DNA of 64,000 nt. Origin: JBCBKU01 sp965267475. GTDB taxonomy: Bacteria; Pseudomonadota; Alphaproteobacteria; Rhodobacterales; Rhodobacteraceae. Made by a program: the position numbers and the translations under genes. Of this stretch, positions 8,951-18,270 are shown in pieces. The notes below the pieces were generated by a model, which saw only the letters and a program-made list of their open reading frames with translations, did not search any database and was not told the DNA's origin. Numbering within the stretch: position 1 is the stretch's first letter; every line of letters begins with the position of its first letter. Location: assembly GCA_965267475.1 (NCBI GenBank), contig OZ254079.1, positions 620,001 through 684,000 on the forward strand, written 5' to 3'.

Positions 8951-9727
8951 ATGGCCTATCAGAACCTCACCGTCGACGTCGAAGAGCATGTGGCCCTCAT
9001 CCGGCTCAATCGACCCGACGCAATGAACGCCCTGAATCAAGAACTTTTGTCGGAACTCGTCCAGGCCTTGGAAGAGGCCGACACAAACGACAAGGTGCGC
9101 TGCATTGTCCTGACCGGATCGGACAAAGCCTTTGCCGCAGGCGCCGACATCAAGGAAATGGCCGACGTCACTTATGTCGAAGCGGTGAATGCCGATCTTT
9201 TTGGTGCGACGGGCGACGCGATCATGGCGATCAAGAAGCCGATCATCGCCGCCGTGGCCGGGTATGCGCTGGGCGGCGGGTGTGAACTGGCGATGATGTG
9301 CGATTTCATCATCGCAGCGGATACAGCCAAGTTTGGACAGCCCGAGATCAATCTGGGTGTCATTGCAGGACTCGGCGGTACGCAACGCCTGACGCGGTAT
9401 GTCGGAAAGTCCAAATCCATGGAGATGCACCTGACGGGGCGTTTCATGGACGCAGAAGAGGCCGAGCGTTCGGGCCTTGTGTCACGCGTCGTCCCTGCCA
9501 AGAAGCTGATCGAAGATGCGCTCGCGACAGCAGAGAAGATCACGGAGAAGTCGTCTCTCGCCGTGGCTGCCGCAAAAGAAGCGGTCAATCGCAGTTACGA
9601 GGTCAGCCAGCGCGAAGGTCTTTTGTTTGAGCGGCGTTTGTTCCATTCGCTCTTTGCGACAGAAGATCAGAACGAGGGCATGGCTGCGTTCCTGGAAAAG
9701 CGTGAACCACAGTTCCGCGACAAATAG
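8951..9727 (+). CDS. Enoyl-CoA hydratase
   Basis: A 258-residue crotonase-family enzyme that hydrates trans-2-enoyl-CoA in fatty acid beta-oxidation. It shows the oxyanion-hole region AFAAGADIKEM and the GGGCELAMMCDFIIAAD segment. A catalytic Glu is expected in the GQPEINLGVIAGLGGTQRL stretch, which is intact. The ATG at 8951 is preferred over the longer frame because the extra 42 residues have no crotonase similarity and overlap mutM. The nearest homologues are the short-chain PaaF/EchA-like group. It is convergent with folC, 3 bp away. Confidence 0.92.
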   Translation: MAYQNLTVDVEEHVALIRLNRPDAMNALNQELLSELVQALEEADTNDKVRCIVLTGSDKAFAAGADIKEMADVTYVEAVNADLFGATGDAIMAIKKPIIAAVAGYALGGGCELAMMCDFIIAADTAKFGQPEINLGVIAGLGGTQRLTRYVGKSKSMEMHLTGRFMDAEEAERSGLVSRVVPAKKLIEDALATAEKITEKSSLAVAAAKEAVNRSYEVSQREGLLFERRLFHSLFATEDQNEGMAAFLEKREPQFRDK

Positions 9728-9730
9728 ACG

Positions 9731-11005
9731 CTAGTCGTTTTCAGCCAGAACAGTGCCCGCCAGATAAAGCGAACCGCAGATCAGAACGCGGCTATCCGGG
9801 TTCTTTTCCAGGATCTGCGCCAGTGCTTCGGACACCGATCGCGCGATTTGCGAAGGGATGCCGACCTCGCGAGCGAAGGCGTCTGTTTCTTCAGCAGTCA
9901 GCGTGGCATCGACACCCGGGATCGCAACTGCATGCAATGACTTGGCATGCCGGGCCATGGGTTCCAGATATCCGCGTGGGTCCTTCGAATTCAGCATTCC
10001 GGTGATAAGATGCGTCTCGCGCGGCGGTAGATCATCCAGTAGGGCGGATATCGCCCGACCTGCCGATGGGTTGTGCCCGCCATCGACCCACAGCTCGGCC
10101 TGGTCGGCCGCTTCAACCAAAGGCCCCGTCCGCAGCCGTTGCATGCGCGCTGGCCACGTGGCCTCGGTCAGGGCAGGTTCATAGGATGCCTCACCCATCC
10201 CCAGCGACCGAAGCCCAGCCAAGGCCACACCGCCATTCATGATCTGGTGCGCGCCCAGAAGGCGCGGGCGCGGCAGATCCAAGCCGCCCGTTTCATCTTG
10301 ATAGACCAGGCGCCCGTTTTCTTCCGACACATGCCAATGCTGGCCGTAGGCAAGAAGCGGTGCCCCCACGCGCGCAGCCTGTCGTTCAATCACGTCCATA
10401 ACAACGCCATGTTGCGGCGCGACGATACATGGCACGCCGCGCTTCAGGATCCCCGCCTTTTCGAAGGCGATCTCTTCAAGCGTTTCGCCGAGGAATTGCT
10501 GATGGTCGAAATCCACCGGGGTGATGACCGTAAGTGCAGGCTTTTCGATCACATTGGTCGCGTCCAGACGCCCGCCTAAACCCACCTCAAGCAAGGTCCA
10601 ATCCGCCTTCGCTTGGGCAAAGGCCAAAAGCGCGGCAACTGTCGTGATCTCGAAATAGGTGATCGGGGTGCGGTCGTTCTTGTCCCAGACCTCATCCAGG
10701 ATCTCGGTCAGCGCGTCCTCTGAAATCAGCTTTCCCGCGACACGAATCCGTTCGTGGAATCGCACAAGATGGGGCGAGGTATAGGCATGCGCCGTCTGCC
10801 CTGCGCCTTCGATCCCGGAACGAAGCATGGCAAGCGTCGAACCCTTGCCGTTGGTGCCCGCGATATGGATCACGGGTGGCAGCGCGCGTTCCGGATGGCC
10901 GCAGGCCGCAAGGCATCGCCACATGCGATCCAGCGTCAGGTCGATGATTTTCGGGTGGAGCGACATCATCCGGTCAAGGAGGATGTCCGATGTTTTCGCG
11001 TTCAA
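9731..11005 (-). CDS. folC: Bifunctional folylpolyglutamate synthase/dihydrofolate synthase
   Basis: A 424-residue Mur-ligase-type enzyme. The P-loop IAGTNGKGSTLAM (about residue 47) and the second conserved block TYFEITTVAALLAFA are present, as are the DGGHNPSAGRAI and LITGM segments of the C-terminal domain. It adds L-glutamate to dihydropteroate and to folates. It follows accD with a 4-bp overlap (ATGA), the usual accD-folC operon of many proteobacteria. Confidence 0.94.
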   Translation of the reverse strand: MNAKTSDILLDRMMSLHPKIIDLTLDRMWRCLAACGHPERALPPVIHIAGTNGKGSTLAMLRSGIEGAGQTAHAYTSPHLVRFHERIRVAGKLISEDALTEILDEVWDKNDRTPITYFEITTVAALLAFAQAKADWTLLEVGLGGRLDATNVIEKPALTVITPVDFDHQQFLGETLEEIAFEKAGILKRGVPCIVAPQHGVVMDVIERQAARVGAPLLAYGQHWHVSEENGRLVYQDETGGLDLPRPRLLGAHQIMNGGVALAGLRSLGMGEASYEPALTEATWPARMQRLRTGPLVEAADQAELWVDGGHNPSAGRAISALLDDLPPRETHLITGMLNSKDPRGYLEPMARHAKSLHAVAIPGVDATLTAEETDAFAREVGIPSQIARSVSEALAQILEKNPDSRVLICGSLYLAGTVLAEND

Positions 11006-11931
11006 CTTTTGGCGTCCTCGCCCGCCGTGTCGTTCGCGGGTTCTGCCTTTTCAGGCGAAGGCAAGTCACCGGCAATTGGCGGCGGCAGATCCATCAACAT
11101 GCGTAGAATCGAGATCAACTCGCCCTTGATCTCTTTTCGTGGAGTCACTCGGTCGATCATCCCGTGATCAAGCAGGTACTCGGCGCGCTGGAAACCCTCG
11201 GGCAGTTTTTCGCGGATTGTCTGTTCGATCACCCGTGGGCCAGCGAAGCAGATCAGGGCGTTGGGCTCGGCAATATGGACGTCGCCCAGCATCGCATAAG
11301 AAGCTGTCACGCCGCCCGTGGTCGGATGGGTCAGCACCACGACATAAGGCAGACCCGCTTCCTTGAGCATCTCCACGGCCACCGTCGTCCGCGGCATTTG
11401 CATCAGGCTTAGAATACCTTCCTGCATTCGCGCGCCACCAGCTGCCGAGAACAGAACCATTGGGCGCTTCAACTCAACTGCGCGCTTGCAGGCTGCGATG
11501 ATCGCGTTGCCCACATACATGCCCATGGACCCACCCATGAACGAAAAATCCTGCGCAGCGGCAACGATCGGTGTGCGCCCGATCTCGCCTTCCGCCACCA
11601 GCATCGCCTCAACCTCACCCGTGTTGCGCTGGGCGGTTCGCATCCGCTCGGGATAGCGTTTCTGATCCCGGAAGTGCAAAGGATCGGGGATTGGTTGCTC
11701 AACCTTGATCTCGGTGAATATCCCGCCATCGAACAACGCCGAGAACCGGTCCCTTGGCGTTATCGTCATGTGGTGGTCGCAATTTGTGCAGACGTTCAGG
11801 CTGTCGCTGAGTTCACGGTGAAACAGCATGGTGCCGCAGTTGTCGCACTTGCTCCACAGGTTGTCCGGAACCTCTCGCCGGGAAAACAGCGAGTTGATCC
11901 GGGGCCTGACGTAATTTGATATCCAGTTCAC
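11002..11931 (-). CDS. accD: Acetyl-CoA carboxylase carboxyltransferase subunit beta
   Basis: A 309-residue subunit that with AccA transfers the carboxyl group from biotin to acetyl-CoA, the first step of fatty acid synthesis. The N-terminal zinc finger has Cys29, Cys32, Cys48 and Cys51 (CDNC ... CTNC). The crotonase-like core shows GGSMGMYVGNAI and SAAGGARMQEGILSLMQM. The acidic C-terminal tail is typical. It is the first gene of an accD-folC operon; its promoter should lie within the 70 bp between it and the downstream end of the CPBP gene at 12002. Confidence 0.96.
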   Translation of the reverse strand: MNWISNYVRPRINSLFSRREVPDNLWSKCDNCGTMLFHRELSDSLNVCTNCDHHMTITPRDRFSALFDGGIFTEIKVEQPIPDPLHFRDQKRYPERMRTAQRNTGEVEAMLVAEGEIGRTPIVAAAQDFSFMGGSMGMYVGNAIIAACKRAVELKRPMVLFSAAGGARMQEGILSLMQMPRTTVAVEMLKEAGLPYVVVLTHPTTGGVTASYAMLGDVHIAEPNALICFAGPRVIEQTIREKLPEGFQRAEYLLDHGMIDRVTPRKEIKGELISILRMLMDLPPPIAGDLPSPEKAEPANDTAGEDAKS

Positions 11932-12001
11932 TGGGCTCTTAGCCTCATGGTATTTTCGCAGGAGATAAAGCCCGCAGCATCTATTTGCAATGTGCGTGCG
12001 C

Positions 12002-12862
12002 TCATCTTCGGATCGCGATCCGGCAGACCATCCAGCTCATCCAAAGCGTAAACGCACCGATAAGCGAGCTCCAAAGCGACCATTCAAGATCGGCGCTGCT
12101 TTCTGGCAAAAGGATCAATGCAAATCCCGCGAAGATGTCTGTTTGCGCGAAAATCGCAGTGACGATGAAGTTCGTGACGAAGTGCAACGCCATGGCCGCG
12201 CCAAGCGATCCCGTGCGCGCCGTCAGATCGGCTGCGGCCAATCCGAACAGGCCGGTCCAGATCATGTAATCCACTGCAAGCGCGGGCGACAGGTTTGGAT
12301 CGTAGTGAACCAGGCCGAACAAGATGGCCGGCGCCACCATCCAGATTAGCGGATTGTCGTACCGCGCCGAAAGCCCTTGCTGCAGATAGCCGCGATAGAC
12401 CACTTCTTCCGATGCCGTCTGGATGAAAATTGCCATGATCGAGAACGGCAAAAGCGCAACCCAGGCCGCCAGCGATCGCTGAAAATCCACGCCCTCCCAA
12501 TTCCAAAATGGCAAGAGATAGAAAACGACGTAAAAGATGGCGAGGCCGCGCGTCACCACCAGAAAGTCCGAGATGACGCGGTTCCAGTCGCCGAACAACG
12601 TCAATGGCGATCGTCCATGCAGGACCCGCGTGATCACGAAGGCCGCAACGGCCAGCGAGCCATAGGCTGACAGCAGGACAAAGGATTGCAGTGCAGATGG
12701 AGAGACGGGTTCGTCGTTGGCCGTGCCTGAATACAACCCGCCAACCACGAAGCCAAAGACCAGATCAATAATGATATAGCCGATGATAAACGCGCCAAGC
12801 GGCGCGGCGGGCTGCGCGAGTGCCACGAACACGCGCTGCGCGGAATAGTCAGGCGTGCGCAT
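12002..12862 (-). CDS. CPBP family intramembrane metalloprotease (distal copy)
   Basis: A ~286-residue polytopic membrane protein with the CPBP/Abi signatures: SEEVVYRGYLQQ (EExxxR motif), LVHYDP, and HFVTNFIV (HxxxN). These residues form the metal site in family members such as Rce1. Several hydrophobic helices span the whole length. The ATG at 12862 overlaps the stop of the upstream paralogue by 1 nt, so a longer frame upstream is rejected. Substrate is unknown; bacterial members have been tied to immunity to self-made peptides or to prenyl-protein processing. Confidence 0.85.
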   Translation of the reverse strand: MRTPDYSAQRVFVALAQPAAPLGAFIIGYIIIDLVFGFVVGGLYSGTANDEPVSPSALQSFVLLSAYGSLAVAAFVITRVLHGRSPLTLFGDWNRVISDFLVVTRGLAIFYVVFYLLPFWNWEGVDFQRSLAAWVALLPFSIMAIFIQTASEEVVYRGYLQQGLSARYDNPLIWMVAPAILFGLVHYDPNLSPALAVDYMIWTGLFGLAAADLTARTGSLGAAMALHFVTNFIVTAIFAQTDIFAGFALILLPESSADLEWSLWSSLIGAFTLWMSWMVCRIAIRR

Positions 12863-13749
12863 CACCGCGTGCTCACAACACGCCGGACGATGAACCAGAC
12901 CACGATCAGGAAGGCGGCGTCGATCAGGATTGGCCAACCCAAATTTGCTATGTCGCTGGTTTTGTACGGCGTCAGGCGCAACGCAAGGCCTTGCAGCGAC
13001 CCTTGGGTCGCCACGATCAGAAGCGCCACGCAATTGTTGGCAAAATGCAGGCCCCAGCTTGCCCCGATCGATCCCGTCACCGCGGTCAGATCCGCTGCGA
13101 TCAGTCCAAAAAGGGCCGCCGCGGCGACGATGATCCAGGCGCTTTCGCCTGCGCCCTCTGGATCCAGATGGACAATTCCGAACAAAAGCGCGGGCAGGAT
13201 CAACCAGGCAATGGGCGTCCGGAACCGGGCGGCCAGTTGTTGCTGAAGATAGCCGCGAAACAAGATCTCTTCCGCGCCGGTTTGAATGATCAGGCCAACA
13301 AGGGCGAATGGAAGAAAGACAATCCAAATGCCAAAAGGCAGACCTGGCAGAGTGTCTGAGGCCAAAAACCAGATTGCGAGATAAACCAGAACCAGCCCGA
13401 ACGTGATTCCTGCTGCCAGGACAAAGTCGCGCAAAACAATCCCGCGCGGACCGAACAGTGTTCGAGCCCCGCGTTTGTGCAAAAGCCAGACGGCCACCAT
13501 CGGTCCAAGCGCCATGCCAACAAAGCTTGCCAGCAATAAAAGAAGCGATACCGGCGACATTCCCGACACCATCTCAAACGCCCAGGCGTCGAAGTCGCCC
13601 CGGCCCGAGACGATCAGAGCACCGCCGAACAAAACAACGACCCAGACGAGATAGACCAACAATGACAGGATCAGCCCGACGATCAGCCGCCAGATCTGCG
13701 GTCGGGCCCGGGCCGGGTCGACGAAACGGGAAAAGGCGCGCGCGCTCAT
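12862..13749 (-). CDS. CPBP family intramembrane metalloprotease (proximal copy)
   Basis: A 295-residue multi-pass membrane protein with GAEEILFRGYLQQ (EExxxR), IVHLDPEG and HFANNCVAL (HxxxN). The motif spacing matches the neighbouring gene, so the two are tandem paralogues formed by duplication. The start at 13749 (MSARAFSRF) is preferred over an upstream in-frame ATG because it leaves room for the divergent ilvD promoter. The pair form an operon with a 1-nt stop/start overlap. No peptide or bacteriocin gene is visible nearby. Confidence 0.87.
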   Translation of the reverse strand: MSARAFSRFVDPARARPQIWRLIVGLILSLLVYLVWVVVLFGGALIVSGRGDFDAWAFEMVSGMSPVSLLLLLASFVGMALGPMVAVWLLHKRGARTLFGPRGIVLRDFVLAAGITFGLVLVYLAIWFLASDTLPGLPFGIWIVFLPFALVGLIIQTGAEEILFRGYLQQQLAARFRTPIAWLILPALLFGIVHLDPEGAGESAWIIVAAAALFGLIAADLTAVTGSIGASWGLHFANNCVALLIVATQGSLQGLALRLTPYKTSDIANLGWPILIDAAFLIVVWFIVRRVVSTR

Positions 13750-13867
13750 GTGCAAAAGGCCTGCTCTTTGTTGCGCGGACCCTAGCCGGGGCACATCCTA
13801 CGCGCAATCGCGCTTGTCCACAGGGCAGGGCAGGGCTATTCCGGCGGGAAGCCAGGGAGACACAGCC

Positions 13868-15601
13868 ATGCTCAAAAAAGGTTTCGACAAATCGAACCTG
13901 CCCAGCCGCCACGTAACAGAAGGTCCGTCGCGCGCACCGCACCGGTCCTACTTCTACGCAATGGGACTTTCGGACGATGAGATCAAACAGCCCTTCGTGG
14001 GCGTGGCGACCTGCTGGAACGAGGCCGCACCCTGCAACATTGCGCTAAACCGTCAGGCCCAGGCCGTGAAACTGGGCGTCAAATCGGCCAATGGCACCCC
14101 GCGCGAGTTCACGACGATTACAGTCACCGATGGTATCGCCATGGGACACGAAGGCATGCGATCGTCGCTGGCCTCACGCGAAGCCATCGCTGACACGGTC
14201 GAGCTTACGATGCGGGGCCACTGCTATGACGCCATCGTCGGCCTTGCGGGCTGCGACAAGTCGCTGCCGGGCATGATGATGGCGATGGTCCGACTGAACA
14301 CCCCGTCGGTCTTTATCTATGGCGGCTCGATCCTGCCGGGAAGGCTGAACGGCAAGGACGTCACGGTTCAGGACGTGTTCGAAGCCGTGGGCCAACACCA
14401 GGCAGGAAATATGTCTGACGCCGAATTGGAGATCCTTGAACGCGTGGCTTGCCCCTCGGCCGGGGCCTGTGGCGGCCAATTCACCGCCAATACCATGGCT
14501 TGTGTGTCCGAGGCGATTGGCCTTGCCCTGCCGAATTCGTCGGGAGCGCCGGCCCCTTATGAAAGCCGCGATCAATACTGCATCGCTTCGGGCGAAGCGA
14601 TCATGGCGTTGATCGAGAAAAACATCCGTGCGCGTGACGTGGTGACCCGGAAATCGCTGGAAAATGCCGCGCGTGTGGTGGCCTGCACGGGAGGGTCCAC
14701 CAATGCGGGCCTGCACCTCCCTGCGATCGCGCATGAAGCGGGCGTAGATTTCGACCTTCAGGATGTTTGCGACATCTTCAGAGACACGCCTTACTTCGTC
14801 GATCTGAAACCGGGCGGCGCCTATGTGGCCAAGGATCTCTATGAGGTTGGCGGCGTTCCGGTTGTCATGAAGGAACTCAGGAAGGCGGGCTTGATCCACG
14901 AAGATTGCATGACGGCGACGGGCGCGACCATCGGCGAGGAACTGGACAAGGTCACGCTCGAAGCCGATGGTCGGGTCATTTATCCAGTGGACAAACCGAT
15001 CACTCCGACGGGCGGCGTCGTGGGTCTGAAAGGCAACCTTGCCCCGGAAGGCGCCATCGTGAAAGTCGCCGGCATGACCGAAGAAGAACAGGTCTTTTCC
15101 GGCCCGGCCCGCGTCTTTGAATGCGAAGAAGACGCCTTCGCCGCGGTGAAAGCACGCGAATACAAAGAAGGTGAAGTTATCGTCATCCGCAATGAAGGCC
15201 CGTCAGGTGGCCCCGGCATGCGTGAGATGCTGGCGACAACCGCTGCGCTGTCCGGTCAGGGCATGGGCAAGAAGGTCGCGCTGATCACTGACGGGCGCTT
15301 TTCCGGCGCCACTCGCGGCTTCTGTGTGGGTCATGTCGGGCCGGAAGCGGCCCATGGTGGCCCGATTGCCTTGCTTGAAAATGGCGACGTGATTACACTC
15401 AACGCCATAACAGGCGAGTTATCGGTCGATCTTTCACCCGAAGAACTTGCAAAACGAAAAGAGCAGTGGGGCGGACCCCGCGAAACGATCTATGCCTCGG
15501 GTGCGCTGCATAAATATGCGCAGCTTGTCGGGGGTGCCAAGACCGGCGCGGTTACCCATCCCGGGGGCAAGGCAGAGAAACATGTCTACATGGACCTATA
15601 G
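13868..15601 (+). CDS. ilvD: Dihydroxy-acid dehydratase
   Basis: A 577-residue Fe-S enzyme that makes the 2-keto acids of valine and isoleucine synthesis. Cluster-associated cysteines are visible in CWNEAAPCN, GCDKSLPGM and SAGACGGQFTANTMA; the C-terminal region has LITDGRFSGATRGFCVGHVGPEA split over residues 475-500. The start ATG at 13868 gives the normal N-terminus and is preceded by a purine-rich site. A predicted lipoprotein gene overlaps its last 20 bp in another frame. Confidence 0.96.
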   Translation: MLKKGFDKSNLPSRHVTEGPSRAPHRSYFYAMGLSDDEIKQPFVGVATCWNEAAPCNIALNRQAQAVKLGVKSANGTPREFTTITVTDGIAMGHEGMRSSLASREAIADTVELTMRGHCYDAIVGLAGCDKSLPGMMMAMVRLNTPSVFIYGGSILPGRLNGKDVTVQDVFEAVGQHQAGNMSDAELEILERVACPSAGACGGQFTANTMACVSEAIGLALPNSSGAPAPYESRDQYCIASGEAIMALIEKNIRARDVVTRKSLENAARVVACTGGSTNAGLHLPAIAHEAGVDFDLQDVCDIFRDTPYFVDLKPGGAYVAKDLYEVGGVPVVMKELRKAGLIHEDCMTATGATIGEELDKVTLEADGRVIYPVDKPITPTGGVVGLKGNLAPEGAIVKVAGMTEEEQVFSGPARVFECEEDAFAAVKAREYKEGEVIVIRNEGPSGGPGMREMLATTAALSGQGMGKKVALITDGRFSGATRGFCVGHVGPEAAHGGPIALLENGDVITLNAITGELSVDLSPEELAKRKEQWGGPRETIYASGALHKYAQLVGGAKTGAVTHPGGKAEKHVYMDL

Positions 15602-16244
15602 GGCGTCCATCATAACGGGCCTTCTGGCCCTTTCAGCATGTACCGACGGTGCGCAGGTTGGCCTTGGCGCCGGAGGTTTGGCTTTCAGCCGCGCGGCACC
15701 AGAACGGGTTGAGGTCACGGGCGACGCTGTCGTGATCACCGGACCACCGGGATATTGCATCGACGAAACGTCAACCCGGGACAATGGCGCAACGGCCTTC
15801 GTTCTTCTGGGCAGTTGCGCGTCCATTGCACGGGATGCGTCGGTCGACGCACCGGATGCACCTGCAATCCTGACCGTCACAGTATCCGAGGTCGTGTTTG
15901 CAGATGGCGATTTGCCGGTCGAGACATTGGGCGCCTTCTTTGAAACCGAGGCTGGGCTGAATGCCCTTAGCCGCACTGGCGACGGCACATCTGTCGATGT
16001 GCTCGATGTGGTCGAGACCGAGGATGCACTGTTCTACTATGTCCAGGATCCGGGTGATCCGCGGCAACGGGCGATACTCGACCAATATTGGCGCGCCATT
16101 TTTGAACTCGATGGTCGCTTGATGTCGGCCTCTGCCGTAGGGATCGAAGCACGGCCTCTCACACGGGATGCCGGGTTGTCGACTTTGGAGACGTTCACCT
16201 CGATCCTACGGATCGAGAACGCAAGCGGGTCGGAAGACGTATGA
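15582..16244 (+). CDS. Putative lipoprotein of unknown function
   Basis: A 220-residue protein with a lipoprotein signal: a hydrophobic stretch ending LLALSAC, with the lipid-modified Cys at residue 20. The mature part has an acidic, beta-rich look and no motif I recognise. The ATG at 15582 lies inside ilvD (20 bp overlap), and the next gene overlaps its stop by 4 bp, so it is probably cotranscribed with ilvD. It is expected at the inner or outer membrane facing the periplasm. Confidence 0.7.
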   Translation: MSTWTYRASIITGLLALSACTDGAQVGLGAGGLAFSRAAPERVEVTGDAVVITGPPGYCIDETSTRDNGATAFVLLGSCASIARDASVDAPDAPAILTVTVSEVVFADGDLPVETLGAFFETEAGLNALSRTGDGTSVDVLDVVETEDALFYYVQDPGDPRQRAILDQYWRAIFELDGRLMSASAVGIEARPLTRDAGLSTLETFTSILRIENASGSEDV

Positions 16245-17020
16245 CCTCGGTGTCCCGCATGTTCGATGGCCTTTCGCGGATTGGCGAGCGTCGTGCGCTC
16301 AGGCGTTGGAAACGCATGGCCGATGCGGCCACGGCGACCGATTTGGAAGAGTTGAAGACCCAGCGGGTGCGGGCCAAATCGTTGCGCCAACGACTGGACC
16401 GATTGATCCATGTCGCCGATGGTCGACTGGCACTGCCATTGATCGGCTCAGACGCGATTGTCCGCCCACTCAACACCGATTGGGCACACAGGCCGGATCT
16501 TTGGCGTGGCCCAATCTCACCGCCTGGGATCGCTGCCGCCAAAAGCCCGACGCAGGTCGGTGGCGAGACGACGCTTTACCACGACTGTAAAGTGTCCGAG
16601 ATCACGTTGCGGCAGGTGCGAAACACCGAGCCCGAAGATCTGGCCCCATTCGGGATGCGGATTGACGTGTTCAAGTTTGACGGCGGTTTTCTCAGCCTTG
16701 CGATCGATCTGCCCGCCGGATCCGTGGCCGATTTGAAAAAACGCCACATGATCCGAACCGACGCGATTTTTGAGATGGAAAAGCCGCTTGAAATCTTCGG
16801 GCGCCTGAACATCCGACATGGGCCGAACACGGAACAGATCGTGCGTGAGTTCCCGGCAGGTGACCGCCAAACCACAGTTGAGTTTGATCTGGCCTATACC
16901 AAGCTGCACGAAGCCCGTGTCGAACGCATGTGGCTTGATCTGATCTTCGAAGGTCCCGAGATGAACCAGATCACGATCCGCGACTTGACCCTCACCCGGC
17001 GTCCGCGCGCCGAAATCTGA
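16241..17020 (+). CDS. Conserved hypothetical protein (probably DUF6478 family)
   Basis: A 259-residue soluble protein with a basic, helical N-terminus (RRALRRWKRMADAA, KSLRQRLDRLIHVADGR) and a beta-rich remainder (LFHDC-type YHDCKVSEITLRQ, FDLAYTKL, MWLDLIFEGP). It resembles a Rhodobacterales-specific family that I recall as DUF6478; the name is from memory and untested. It overlaps the lipoprotein gene by 4 bp and precedes another small unknown gene by 14 bp. No signal peptide or catalytic motif is visible. Confidence 0.65.
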   Translation: MTSVSRMFDGLSRIGERRALRRWKRMADAATATDLEELKTQRVRAKSLRQRLDRLIHVADGRLALPLIGSDAIVRPLNTDWAHRPDLWRGPISPPGIAAAKSPTQVGGETTLYHDCKVSEITLRQVRNTEPEDLAPFGMRIDVFKFDGGFLSLAIDLPAGSVADLKKRHMIRTDAIFEMEKPLEIFGRLNIRHGPNTEQIVREFPAGDRQTTVEFDLAYTKLHEARVERMWLDLIFEGPEMNQITIRDLTLTRRPRAEI

Positions 17021-17034
17021 AGGAGGGGCGGCCA

Positions 17035-17427
17035 ATGTCAGAATTCAAATTGACCAGCGCGCGGCTCGCCTCAGGCATTTGGGAGGGACGCTTGGACCAC
17101 GCGGCTGGCCGCGAAGATGTCATGCCCAGCGTCGCGGTGAGCCATCACCAACAACCTATCGAAAGCGTCACCGTCGAACCGATCAAAGGGGCTGGCGGGT
17201 CCTGGGCGGTGCAAGTGACCCTTCCGGCCGAGATCTTGAGCGACGGCGTACAGACCGTCCTGATCCAGGATGCGCAGACCGGGGACAGGCTTGGGTCAAT
17301 CGCCGTCGCAGCGGGCGAGCCACTGGACGACGATCTGAACGCAGAAATCAGCCTGCTTCGGGCCGAATTGGATATGCTAAAACGCGCCTTCCGCCGCCAT
17401 TGCCTGGAAACGGAACAGCGCCACTAG
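17035..17427 (+). CDS. Hypothetical protein with C-terminal coiled coil
   Basis: A 130-residue protein of unknown function. Residues 1-95 look like a small beta domain (KLTSARLASGIWEGRL, GSWAVQVTLPAEILSDG). The last ~30 residues (LNAEISLLRAELDMLKRAFRRH) form a leucine-heptad helix likely to oligomerise. A GGAGGGG site precedes the ATG at 17035. It is the last gene of the ilvD-associated set, and its stop overlaps the stop of the convergent GST gene by 4 bp. Confidence 0.6.
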   Translation: MSEFKLTSARLASGIWEGRLDHAAGREDVMPSVAVSHHQQPIESVTVEPIKGAGGSWAVQVTLPAEILSDGVQTVLIQDAQTGDRLGSIAVAAGEPLDDDLNAEISLLRAELDMLKRAFRRHCLETEQRH

Positions 17428-18122
17428 CCTTCGCGCGGTGGCGTAACAAGACCCTTCTGGACAGCCGGGCGCGCCAGGAACCGCTCCATGTACCCATGAA
17501 TGTTCTTATAGCTGTCCCAATCGACCATATCCTTGGCTTGATAGAAGTCGAGCGCGCGCAACCAAGGCGCCACGGCAATGTCCGCGATCGAATAGTCGCC
17601 CGTCAGCCAGTCGCGGTCTGACAGTCGCTGATCAACAACCGCCAACAACCGCTTCGCCTCGTTCAGATACCGCTCGCGCGGGCGTGGATCTTCGATATCC
17701 GCACCGGCGAATTTCACGAAAAACCCAACCTGGCCGAACATCGGTCCAATGCCGCCCATCTGGAACATCAGCCATTGAACAGTTTCGTATCGTTTCGGCC
17801 CTTCGCCCAGAAGGATACCGGATTTTTCAGCCAGATAGATCAGGATCGCGCCCGATTCCCAAAGGCCCATGGGCGCGCCACCCGGCCCGTTCGGGTCGAT
17901 GATCGCCGGGATCTTGTTGTTTGGGTTGAGTGACAGGAACTCAGAGCTTTTGACATCGGCATCGGCCAACGTGACACGATGCGCTTCATAGGGCAGCCCG
18001 GTTTCCTCAAGCATGATGGATGCCTTCACCCCATTGGGCGTGGGAAATGCATAAAGCTGGATGACATCGGGGTTTTCGGCAGGCCAGCGTTTGGTGATGG
18101 GAAAGCCTGAGAGATCGGCCAT
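17424..18122 (-). CDS. Glutathione S-transferase family protein
   Basis: A 232-residue thioredoxin-fold/GST protein. The N-terminal domain shows IQLYAFPTPNGVKASIMLEE, LNPNNKIPAIID and GLWESGAILIYLAEKSG, the glutathione-binding cis-Pro and ES pair. The C-terminal helical domain ends in the MERFLARPAVQKGL signature. It fits the YfcG/YghU-like nu-class group, which acts as a disulfide-bond reductase in E. coli. No pathway partner lies beside it. mscL is divergent, 148 bp away. Confidence 0.88.
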   Translation of the reverse strand: MADLSGFPITKRWPAENPDVIQLYAFPTPNGVKASIMLEETGLPYEAHRVTLADADVKSSEFLSLNPNNKIPAIIDPNGPGGAPMGLWESGAILIYLAEKSGILLGEGPKRYETVQWLMFQMGGIGPMFGQVGFFVKFAGADIEDPRPRERYLNEAKRLLAVVDQRLSDRDWLTGDYSIADIAVAPWLRALDFYQAKDMVDWDSYKNIHGYMERFLARPAVQKGLVTPPREG

Positions 18123-18270
18123 TGGGCGTGTCCTTTTCGTTGATGTGACAACAATAGTTATGAATTCCCCTCAAAAAACCTCGCCCGGTGTGAGAATTCG
18201 TCGTAATCGGTGTGCGCTGACGCTCACCAAGAAGCGATGCACACGACATGGACAGACACAGGGAACTGAA

